From Corythucha ciliata (lineage: Eukaryota; Arthropoda; Insecta; Hemiptera; Tingidae): a stretch of 64,000 nucleotides of DNA. The notes under the pieces are model-generated. The model worked only from the letters and a program-made list of their open reading frames with translations, made no database searches and was not told where the DNA came from. Each line of letters starts with the position of its first letter. Within the stretch, counting starts at the first letter, position 1. Below, one piece after another: positions 1 to 11,100 of the stretch. The DNA is taken from assembly GCA_038030265.1 (NCBI GenBank), contig CM075943.1, positions 24,490,001 through 24,554,000 on the forward strand. Direction: 5' to 3'. The position numbers and the translations under genes were made by a program.

Positions 1-66
1 CATTTGTTTGGTTGAGTAGACTCCACAGAATGCATACATAGAGCTTTTGAATACACTTTGGAGTAG
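1..66. repeat. Partial MITE copy at left window edge
   Basis: These bases resemble the right half of the MITE at 54726-54856. They share the TTTGTTTGGTTG block, the GTAGACTCCAC block and the CATAGA.CTT block, but are diverged and cut by the window edge. Confidence 0.5.
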
Positions 67-197
67 GAGAGCTTATAAGGATGAGCAAGAGAAGAAGAGA
101 GGACTCGCCACCGGGTTTCCCCCTTTTTCGCAATTTTTTCAAATTAATTTCATAGTTACCAGTAACATGCGGCCCGCGGGCCGGTTAAACGCGGGTT

Positions 198-869
198 GGT
201 TAAACTTAAACGAGTAAAGTCGCTAAAAAGATGAGAACCGACTGTAATGCGACTGAACTCGTTAACCAGAGATCGGTAAAATTTTAACGACTTAATTTCA
301 ACCGACTTGCCCTGCTTAATTTTAAAACGACGAGTTTGACAACCCTGGTTTAGAGCCTCTCTTAGCTGCAATATAACTCTTTTCACACTGGCACAACCGG
401 TTATGCTTACGTGACACCATATAAACGTTAACCGTCAAACGCTTATGCAATAACTCCCAATTATATGGTTAAAACAACCCTTAACCCCTAACAAAGTTTA
501 ACGACTACTAGGGCGAATCGTTTGTTGTTAAACTTCTTTAAGCGCTATTGAAAAAAAATTAAATATAGGCGATAAACTTGTTATACTCAAGTCAACACTC
601 AATTGCCAATCCAAAACATCAGCCTTCAATCACCATCATCAACCCTTAAGGGGGAGTTGCACTTGTGTTTCCTCGACCCCCCTCCATTCGTACCTCGCCT
701 ACTCGGCGTTACGTACACGGAAAAAAAAGGGGGCTGATTTTCGGTAAAACTTAAACGAGTAAAGTCGCTAAAAAGATGAGAACCGACTGTAATGCGACTG
801 AACTCGTTAAACCAGAGATCGGTAAAATTTTAACGACTTAATTTTAACTGACTTGCCCTGCTTAATTTT
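198..869. repeat. Direct repeat pair, 198-335 and 744-869
   Basis: A segment of about 130 bp starting with AACTTAAACGAGTAAAGTCG is present twice in the same orientation with only a few differences. The second copy lies inside the 2-kb insertion that splits the MITE at 646-3064. The first copy lies outside it, so this sequence belongs to a dispersed family. No coding potential was seen. Confidence 0.8.
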
Positions 870-3064
870 AACCGTCTACTCTTACGTAGTCGGTAAAAAG
901 TCGCTACTTTCTTGTTAAGCGAGTCCCTATAGAACTTGAACCGAGTGTACTCTGTTCAAAGTCAGTGATATTTAGATTTTCGGGATTAACCGAGACCATA
1001 TCGAGTTTCAGCTGAGTTGCTCGGTGGTAATTCTGTAATTTTTAATGATTCGTTTTAAAACGACCCCCTAACGATTATAGACAGAACATACTTGATATTA
1101 AGTCACTAAGTTTCAAAGAGTAAGTACACTCTGTTTAAAGTCTGTAATCTTTAGAGATTCGTTTTAACCAGAGCCCCCAGTGATTGTCAACAGAACTCAC
1201 TCGGTATCAAATCATTTATTTATAAAGATGTGTTCTTGAGCGGGTTCCTATCGAGTTTATTTATAATAATATCGGTAGAAAATGCTCGATCTGAATGAAT
1301 TAGCACTTTTTTCGAATCTGTGCTTATTAATATACTGTTCAGTAGATGTCATCAAACACTACTGGAAAGTATCTTAATATAGCACATTTTCGATAAAAGT
1401 GGTTAAAGTTTAGACACAATGCAAGAAGGTGTAATACAATACAATACGAACTGAATGTAAACCACCATGTACTGCTCAATCCGACTTCCAAATGAGAAGC
1501 TTTAGCGGAGATCTGACCTCTCCCACCAGGCCACCACGCGTCCCTGAATTCTTCCATCAAGAGTCAAACGACTTACGCCTGACTTTTAAGCGAGTAACGT
1601 GCACCGTGGCCGAGGCAAGAGCGATTGCGGACTATATGGACCTGCGCCTTAGCTTTGACTTTGAGCCGGGGTCTCCACTCTTCGTCATTACTTGAATTTC
1701 TTAATATTATTTTTGCATCTTACGCATTTCACGAAGGGTGCCTTCCATATTCGTTCCCTACCTCAAGCTGAACGGGTTTGCGTCAAACAACCCCTGCAAC
1801 CCCTCCCGTACTGTTTTGTGATTTCCATCTACTTCCTTTGTTTATGACTCGTGGTAAACTTTGTTTGATACACCAAAAGTTGGTTTTTAGATCGAGCCTT
1901 TGAGGTATAGGACAAATTTTTCAAGGGTGCTCACGGGGGGGGGGGGGCTAGGGGGGCCTTCGGTTGGCAGGTAGAAAATTAGAAATCGTTGAGAGTTTAA
2001 ATGTATTAGCACAATTACTATAGATTTTGGGAGTAAGCGTGAATCAGCCAGCTGAATTACCTGGTAAACATCTACGCAAACTTGTAAAAGTGAAATTTTA
2101 AATTATAGGGTGTGTTCATGGAAAATCGTGAACCTCGTATTTCTTAATTGCTGAATGCTGATCAGTTGAGAGCTACCCGAAGGTACGATGAAACTATGGA
2201 TAACTATAAAGACATATTGCTAATTCAGATCAGAATTGAGGAACTCCAATTTTTTTTTATGAAGAACTCAAAAGATACGGGGTAGTCGTGAACAGTCGGT
2301 TCTAACTCGATATGTTTTATCAAGCAGTAATTTTTCAACGAGTTTCTTGCTTGAACAACCGAAATTCAACCGACGAAAAAGGAGTATACATCACTAAAAC
2401 TTTACCGATTATTTCCAATTTACCGACTAGTTAGTGTCAAATCGCTACACAGTCGTTTAAAACCCCAAACCCCCCAAACGAGCCCCAATCGAGTCTTTTT
2501 TTCCAACGAGTAGCTCGTTTTAGTTATTTTCCATTCGCTCAGTTAGTAGCTCATTCGCATATTTTAAGCGATTCCCAAACGAGTAACATTCCACACTCCG
2601 TAAGAAATCGTTAAAAACGTGAGAGGGCTTCTTTGAAGCAAATTTTTAACCGATTTTTAAGGTATAAGTTAACGATCAAACTCAAATCGGTAATTTTTAG
2701 CGACTTAGAATACCGAGTTTTTTTTCCGTATAAATTATCGCCGTAGTTCTGCACCAATCCTGGATTTTAAGGTCTCATTTTAATCTCCAGATGATTCCGC
2801 ACACACGTTAAGTCTTGCTCTCCCAAATAAGACGTCGGAAGAGCTCGAATTTTCAGGGTAAAAGTTTAAGTGGGGTTTACACTTGTTTTAGGGGTGAAAT
2901 ATGAAAAATAAAGATTTAACGGGCGTGCGGAATTATCTGGAGATTAAAATGAGACCTTAAAATCCAGTATTGGTGCAGAACTACGGCGATAATTTACGTA
3001 ACGCCGAGTAGGCGAGGTATGATTGGAGGGAGGTCGAGGAAACACGAGTGCAACTCCCCCTTAA
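646..3064. repeat. Long-TIR hairpin MITE split by a 2-kb insertion
   Basis: The ends are long inverted repeats beginning TTAAGGGGGAGTTGCAC. The left piece is about 646-715 and the right piece 2731-3064; the right piece still contains a hairpin (about 2733-2810 against 2925-3000). The intact relative at 54192-54593 is about 400 bp, so the DNA between about 716 and 2730 is best read as a later insertion. The insert ends are CGGAAAAAAAA and TTTTTTTTCCG and the flanking bases read TA. A third relative begins at about 36173. Confidence 0.75.
930..1260. repeat. Imperfect internal repeats
   Basis: Diverged copies of a block with the order TACTCTGTT.AAAGTC, TTTAGA, TTCG, TTAACC.GAG recur at about 945-1010, 1050-1130 and 1120-1200. 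They lie within the insertion that splits the hairpin MITE. This looks like an old tandem or shuffled repeat with no coding signal. Confidence 0.45.
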
Positions 3065-5371
3065 TATTGAAATCTTCATCAAATGAGCTCAAAAGCTTTG
3101 GTTTCCTTGAAATACAATACCCTAAAATTGTGGTAGAAAACGTTCCCTTTTAAATCAAGTCAGTATAGTTGCCTAGACACCGGTCAAGAGACAGCGGCAC
3201 CGCTTCGGATGAGACAGGCGTTCATCACATTGATAAAACTGCCCATCAACGCTGTTTTTGACGGGTGTACGGTAAACGTTTTTTGTTTACAATGAACTTG
3301 AAAACTATCTGGACACTGGGATGGCGACGAAATTGTAATTGATGCCGTCCGAATTGACGATCTTATTCAAAAAAGATACTGCAGAATAGTGGAAACTGCG
3401 GGGGCGGGGGGTTAATCATTGCCCGTCTAACTAGGTCGAAGCGGTGCCGACGTCTGTTTACGCTCTCTAGGCAGCTCCTGGCTTGATTTAAAAAGGTTCG
3501 TTCGGACGTTACCTACTGTGTTATTATGGTACGCTTTTCTAGGAAACCAAAGCATTAGGATCGTATTCAGAGACATTCCTCAAGTTTAAAGCCTCCCTTA
3601 AGTGCTTCAAAACCGATGAAATGTTTCAACAACCGTTAAAACTTGAAAATAACGTAAGCTAAAGGTATCGCTGAGGTTGGTTTCTGAATACGGTACGGCC
3701 CTTGGCCCCTTATGCTTAGTCGTCAATTAGTCTGAGATTTTGCTTATTTACATTCAAAACAGATGTTCACAAATTAGAACGACCTACATATTTTGAGCCG
3801 TTTAAGCAAATACTCAGCTTGAATGAACGCCTATGAATACGGGTCCTTAAGAGTTTGCGTTCATCAGTACAGTGCGGTTCAGTGTTAACTTACAGATAAA
3901 TATGGGATAAGTCTGGTTGCTACGGACTTTTTCACAAACAGTATTGAAAGCTGATTCGAGAGATTGTTATTCCATGAAATATCAAGTGAGCCGACATGTT
4001 GGCAGTAGAGCATCGCAGTGATCAACTGCATTCCCAAAAAAACCGGGAATTTTACCGCTCACTCCGAATTTATACGGCAGACTATCAACTTTGGCCGACC
4101 TGTCCTGTTTATCTGCGTTCAAAAATTTGGCAAGAAAATCGTGAATATTCTATCAATTGCTTGCAATTGCTATTTGAATGAGTCATTCACAGTAATTCAC
4201 AATTTCACGAACCCTGGAGGAAGGTACCTCAAATTCGAGGCGCCTACTAAAATATATTTAAACTCGCAATTCTCTATTCGGCACACCTTCAAAATAAAGC
4301 ACGCTTTTGCTGCTTAGCCTTTTTTTCTCTCATGGAGCGCGTTGAAAGGACCCAATATGCCGGATTGAAGGAACCCCAGCAAAATCACTTCTTCTTCAAT
4401 TCTTCTTATCAATTAATTTACTAATGAACGCGTAGCTTTCTGGAGCTCACCGCCTCCCCTTACAACCAAGCTATCACTTTCACTATACTTCTCCGGTAAA
4501 AGAGCTTTAAATTGATGACAGTTGCTTTGGTGAATCAATAAAAGGGTGGGAAGTGAGGGGAGAGGGTCCGTCTTCGAAACAATAGAAAACCTTTTAGGTG
4601 TATCCACCTTGCTTTGAAGGCCAGTACAAAGTCACCCCTAAATCTAATCAAACGTAATTATTGATGACGAATAAGCGTTCTCGGAATCCAACAGTAGTGC
4701 TAATGGTGAGTAAAAACGGAAGAGTTTTCCTTCAAAATAAAAGCCAATAGAAATTTCAATACCTAGTTTTCCTCCCTCAAGACTTTCCTTTTTCAAGAGG
4801 TTTGATAAGTTGGAGTGATGGGAAAGAGGAGTTTCAATCCCAAGGATCTGATCAAGGAAACTCCATTCCCTTTTTCCATCCAATCTTGCCCAGTAAACAA
4901 TCTCGTAAGAGAAGCATCAACTTAATTTGTTAGTTGTTTCTGTTCGAAACAACTTCTTAAGGAAGGAGAGCAGCAAACATTATACGCGAAGGAAAGAAGC
5001 AACGAGGTATAATAATCGGAAATGTCATCTCTAATCCGTGCTCCTCCTGATTTCCCATCGAAAACTGGTGAGGGGGGGTGCATCTTTGGAAATAGCCCAA
5101 ATATTAAAAGCTGGAAGGTATTTTCACAGGCCCCTAAAGGTGGTAACCCCTCCCCCTGGCCAGAACAGGCCTGGACAGAATGATGGACGTCTTGTGTTAA
5201 ACTGAAGGGTTTGGGCCTCCCAGTGTAATTTTTGGAGCTTCACTTCTTAGTCCTTCGTGTTCGAAATCGTTTAATTAGATGATAAAAAGAGTTAATTTAT
5301 AAAAATTACGAAAAGACAAACATAAGAAAAGTAAAAAACACACAAAATAAGTCAAATGAATGCCAGGTGGA
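3065..5371. other. Intergenic region with decayed MITEs
   Basis: Two adjacent decayed MITEs sit at about 3558-3853. They are marked by outward CGTATTCA/TGAATACG ends and by TTA or TAAG at the borders, as in the element at 58794-58931. Short open frames at 3996-4317 and on the minus strand at 4413-4883 have no recognisable domain and no convincing splice context, and were not called genes. Confidence 0.6.
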
Positions 5372-8168
5372 TCACTCCATCGGTGCAGCTTCGTCAGCCT
5401 TCGCTTCTTCTGCTTCCATGGCTAGGCGAACATCCTCAACTGACTGGCCCTTTGCATTGCGAGCTCCAGCGATTAAAAACTGCAGTTCATTAGAAGCTCT
5501 CTTTAAAGTAGGATCACCACCTTGTAAGAACACCTCTTCGACGAACCGCAAAAGAATCGCTGTATCGCATCCGTCCGAATTGGAGTGCAGGCAGAGATCC
5601 AACGGCGTTCTGCCGTCTTTCGTTCGAGCGTCAAAAGCAGCTCCACTTGATACAAGTGTGAAGGCGACGTCACGAAAATCCGCTTTTGCCGCGTAGTGAA
5701 GCGGAGTGATGCCGAGTATAGGGCCGTAATGAAGGTCAGCTCCGTACTCGATGAGAATGGACACGGCTGTGACGTTATTTCTGACAACGGCGTCCTTTAA
5801 AGGAGTGCCTCTTGAGACGCTTCGACAATCGAGTATCACTTCGCCTGCTTCGAGAAGGCACCTTAGTCCCTCCATGTTGTTGACTTCAATGTATCGAAAT
5901 ATTTGCAAATGATTTTGAATGACAATCGCAACGTGACTGTTTCCATCTTTGACGGCATGTCCCATCGGAGTATATTTTTCGTACTTTTGGTCAATGAAAG
6001 CACCATTTTGAATCAAAACTTCGGCAACTTTTGCTTTCCTTTCCTTGAGATTCCCGAAGACTGGCTCATAAAGTTTCATCTCGGCTGTAGTAACGAGAAA
6101 TGGTTTAAATTTATGAACTGAATCGTCAACTATCGCTCCATATTTTATCAGCAAACGTGCGACCTGTTCGACACCATTAAATGTCACGATGTGAAGAGGA
6201 GTCATTCCCACGTTATTTAAGGCATTGACCTTAGCGTTAGCCTTTAGCAGGTATTCAACAAGTTGTGTAGAGCCGCACCTTACAGCCGAGAACAAAGGGC
6301 CCTCTCCTAGAGCATCGACTGCATTGACGTCGGCGCCTTGCTCGACGAAATACTTGACATCTTCGAAATAATTCTGCTTAGCAGTCACGTGAAGTGGCGA
6401 TTGTCCACCGTAGCTCGGAGGTAAGTAAAAATGAAGCGGTCTGTCTGTTTCGTCTACCAAAATGCATTCAGACGCAACTGCTTTTGCCGCAACAAGCATT
6501 CCTTGTAAGTGAGTTTTAATCATAAAAATCGAGTAATCTAGCGGAGTATAGCCTTCAGCCGTTCTAGCGTTGATATCAGCTCCGGCTCGAAGCAACAATT
6601 TAATTACTTCTTTGTCTCCTCGATAAACGGCGGCATGAAGGGCTGTTATTTTGCGCACGTTGACGAGTTTGTAGTCCGCCCTTTCGCTCACCAACAGTTT
6701 AGCCGCTGTACTACGACCATATGCGCAGGCAATTATCAAAGGAGTATTGCCGTCGACATCCTGACAGTTGATGTCAGCGCCGGCGTTTATTAGTTGTGCA
6801 CATATGTCTGGAAGATCCTTAAACGCTGCCTGGTGAATAGCGGTGAGTTTATAAGGAACCGTTCGAATATTCACATCAGCTCCGTGCTTGAGAAGCAAGC
6901 GGATCAAAGGGATATTCTTGGCTTTGACGGCCAAATAAAGAGCGCTGACGTTACCAAAACCAATAACGTTACTCGACATCACCTCAGCGCAGCTGTTGAT
7001 GTTCGATCCTCTCGAAAGCAGATATTGAACTATTTGGTATCGCAATCTCCGTGATTCCTCCCCGCTGGCGCCCTTCTGAAAGTCTTCCTCGAATCTCGTG
7101 CATGCATAAACGAGAGGAGTGAGTCCACGAATGGAATTGAAGATAATCTCCGTGCTTGCATCGGGATCCGAGTAGTATTTCTTCAATGTTTCAATGTCGT
7201 TAGATTTGATGGCACAGAAGGCGAGTGAATCGGGTTCAAAGCAAGCATCAAATTTGCATGGAAGATCCAAACCGGTGAACACAGTTTTCCAGAAAATAGA
7301 TTCCAGTGCTCTCACTACCCCGCGAAGGCTTCTTTTTTTCGCCCAACTGAAAAAAAAAATTAAATAAAATTAGGAAATATTTTCGAAGTTGAGAAAAGCT
7401 TTGCCCACACCCAGCACCCACCCGCTCAACTTCCTTTTTAATTTGTATTGTTATTGTTCCTCTGTTTCTCCGACCCCCCCCCCCCCGTTCAATCATTGCA
7501 AAAAAAAAAAACTTTGGAACACTACAAAACACACAGACGACTGGTATTTACGATTCTCATCCCTTCATCTCACAAAGAACTAAGAAAAAGTATCAGTGAA
7601 TCGAAATTCGCCAATTTGCTCTTATACAAAACGTTTTTTGAAAAACGCCAAATAAGCTATTTTTTCCTTTTGTTTTCTTGTAACAGAAAATCTTGTGCTA
7701 CAGGTGGTGTATAAACAGACATTTCAATAAAGAAATCTACTGTGCCACATCTCATTAAATGCTCTTTTACGAACGTCTAAAAGGTCCAAATTAGAGCGCA
7801 AAAAAACAAGTGTTATTTGTCGGTTCAAAGTCTGTTGTTTTACAGCGTCCCGTCAACTCACAATTATGCATTGAGTCTAAATCGAAAAAACCTGACTTTT
7901 GAACTGTTTCCCAACTATTAAAATTATATTAACTTACGGTTCATCAAAAATTGTTTTTGCTAGGGCTTTCACAGAAAGATTTTCAACGTACATTCTGAAA
8001 GAAAGAAAGACAAAAAAAGGGGGTTGTTGAGAGAAGAAATTAATTTTTGAACGTCAAAAAGGCCCATACTGTTCTATTAATAAGGACATACCCTTCAAAT
8101 GCAGCTGCAAGTGTCGCAAGAAACGGGTCAAAAAAATGTGTGTGTTTATCTTTTCCTCCTTCAGCCAT
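5372..8168 (-). CDS. Ankyrin-repeat protein, 702 aa, orphan
   Basis: Three exons on the minus strand: 8168-8092, 7994-7938 and 7346-5372. The introns are GTATGT..TTTCAG and GTAAGT..TTTCAG, and the phases join without a stop. The start is the ATG at 8168; the big exon alone has no good start, which is why the two small exons are included. The first 70 residues are a non-ankyrin, mildly hydrophobic lead. About 13-15 ankyrin repeats follow to residue 650 (TPLH.A, G.D..A..LL, GAD.N signatures), some degenerate. The tail is acidic and Glu/Ala-rich. Ankyrin arrays bind partner proteins; no enzymatic or membrane domain is visible and I cannot name an orthologue. The whole array sits in one intronless exon, unlike ANKDD1 next door. 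Splice model confidence is high; function is unknown. Confidence 0.85.
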
Positions 8169-11100
8169 AATGCCAGTCGAAATTCAAATAAGTTTTAACA
8201 AATAAAACAGGCGTGCTCACTAAGAAAAAAAATTTCGTTATAGCGTACAGCGAGACAGAATAAACAATTTTAAACACGCACATTCTACTCGAATCAACTG
8301 TTGAGCGCCGGAGACTCCAGAAAATGAAGGAAAATACGACTGAATGAACTTCGCTAACACTTAAATCCTGTCGCGTCTAAATGAAACAATCTAAATTGAA
8401 ATCTATAGCAATAATATCGAGACGGCGATACGGTATTCATTTTTTTCTTGGTGCCCTTTGGCTCTATTTGTTGTTTTTCCTGAACCCTTCACGTTGCTCC
8501 ACCACCTTTCGGAAAGATGAATACGCCTTATATTTTATTCACCGTTTTCCCCTTAATTTAGTGAAACGTACCTATTTTCTGCCCTTCCTTTCAAGTTTAA
8601 AATTCCAGGAGAGTTTATCCTTATTTTTGCGTCTAGCGGGAGCCAACATTTTTAACCTTTAATTATTTCCGAAGCACTAAAAAAACAAGGAAATCATTAT
8701 ATCCACCCGACTCTTCCTTTTGTGACATTCTTATTTCCTCCTTGACGTCTTAACCCATTGAGTCACATTCTTAGTTTAAAAATGCAAAAAGTATACTCTC
8801 ATGTACTCCCGCCACTTCTAATCCAGAGTTTCCTGAAATTGTCATCTTCGGTAAAGATGTACATATAATTATATGTATAATATAAGCTAAGCTTAATTTA
8901 TATTTCCTTTTCGGTTAAAAACGGCATGACCTTGAGGAAAGCTCGAGATTTTAAATGGTTGGAAAAAGGCACAGAAAGGGTGAAGGGGTACTTAACGAAG
9001 CTAACTGATGGGCGGAATAGCTGTGGAGAGGAAAAATATAAGAAAAGTCAAGTTGTTCGTCAGGGAAAACCCCGTATAAAATACAAGAGAGAGACTCGGC
9101 TGGATCAGACCGATCCCCTCGATAAGTTCAAAGTTTCTAAAAATGGACCGTAAATTATTTTGCGGAGTGCATCCGTAATCTGACCTACGAAAAACATGAT
9201 CGATCTAACTAAATCCACCTCGAAGTGAAAGGGGAGATTAATTAATTTGTGATGTTCAAGCAGTTGTAAACCTCTAAATTCTGTCTGGGTGTGACGGGGA
9301 GGAGGTGTAGTCTTTATAGAGGTTAAATCGTTTTGCCGTTTCCATTTGATATTCTCTATTAAAATACTACGTTCCGATGAAAAAACTTCAACTATTGTTG
9401 GATATTTTGGGGACAACAAGCGTTTCAATTCCGCGATAAAAAATGACATCTGAAGTTGACATAATCCTCGATGTTCCTCGAGCTCTCAAAGCTATTCAAA
9501 TTTCTTAATTTTCGTCACACATACTGTCAAACAAAGATCCATGGTCTTCTTGTAAAATGCATTCATACCATATACCCTCGCATCATATTCAACCTGTTCA
9601 TGAAAATGCAGCAAATTCATCCCCCCACCCCCCATCGCAGCTAAAACGAACAGAGCAAACTGTGGAGTAGGCAATGTTTGGTTTTGAGGCTGCCTCTATT
9701 ATATTAACTAGTGAAATAATTAAACACGAGCTCTAGGATCCAAGAAACTCATGTATTATACAGATAACTCAGTGATGGCACTGGTGAGGGGGAGGAGTCA
9801 GCTGGAAATGAAATTTAAAGGAAAAGCAAAGCGTAAAGAGAAGTGGGATTCCGTAAATAATTTATTCGGGAAAAAAGGCTAGTCTCACTTTCACTAAATT
9901 TTCATAAGAATTAAGTTTCATGGATCAGGGGGGGGGGGGGTAAAGGAAGCTTTTTTCTTTCGTTTTCTCATTTTGTTGAATTATTTTTTCAAGCTTCCTT
10001 CCGAAAAAAAAGTCTCAACGAAAAGGCACCGCCCCGTCCTTAATTTAATTTTCTGAACTCGACCCGATACAGTTTTAATCTGGCACGTTAATGTTCGAGG
10101 AAAAAGTAATTGAGAAGTTTAAATGGTGGGGGGGGGGCTCATTCGTCAGACCACATATTTTTGCTTTTTGAGTGCTCACCAATCAAGGTGAGCTGACGTT
10201 TGTTCTCTTCTTAGTTTGGCAGTCTTCTGCTTGAACTTCTTCTTTGGTTGGTAAAGTGAAGGGGAATTAGTTACAACTCATTTCTGATTCGAACAAGTTA
10301 TCCGAAAGGTAACATCCCCCCTCCCACAAACTCACAGATCACCTATACAATCGTTAGTTTATTTGTATGGAATAACACACGTTAGAAAGGCAACGCAAAA
10401 TAGCTTTGTCGCTTTTCAGAAACGAAAGTCAATACCTACCCATCATGTGACGCCTGTTTTGAGGTTTTGAGCGCTGCACACTCTACTCTACCCCGTTGGA
10501 CCCCGAGCAAAACCGCGCTCTCTCATTTAGAAACACCCTCGTTTGATTCACCACCACCGTGGCATATAACTTCATGCAAGGCAAGCTCTGTTGTGAGACT
10601 AACGAGGAAAACAACGACAGTCTTTAATTAGCTATAAGTGCTGGAGAGGAGAAAAGAGGCATTTTCTCTTTGATCATATGTATAATACGCGGTGATGGTT
10701 GGAGACAAAACGGAAACAACACGGTTAATTTGATTCCATTTACATTGATCGACATAATCATATTACGATTATACTTTGGTGGGAATACTCTCTCAAGCAA
10801 GAGCGCCATAGCTTGTCGCGCCTTCCATCTTATAAACGGTAGCTGGATTTTTGTGCACCCTATAACCTCGCCCTAGCCGGAAGGACCTTAGGACATTATA
10901 ACGGGCATCTGCCAGCTCCTCATCATACCAAGTTCACATTGGGATCGGGGTTAGAGGAAAACTGTGTAGTGGTTCGGTATACGTCAGGGAGTCCTAGTTC
11001 CCTACACTGACAATGAGTTAGCAGCACTCCTACCCAGCGCCGGCTTTAAGGAGGGAGGGCGAGCCCGGGGGCACCGGGTCCAAAGGAGCGCACCTGGCAA

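Noticed and set aside
1492..1695. 67-codon frame
   Set aside because: It lies inside the repeat insertion at 716-2730 and has no recognisable motif or splice context.
1937..1948. G-runs across the window as regulatory quadruplexes
   Set aside because: They are single homopolymer runs spread through intergenic DNA with no link to a promoter.
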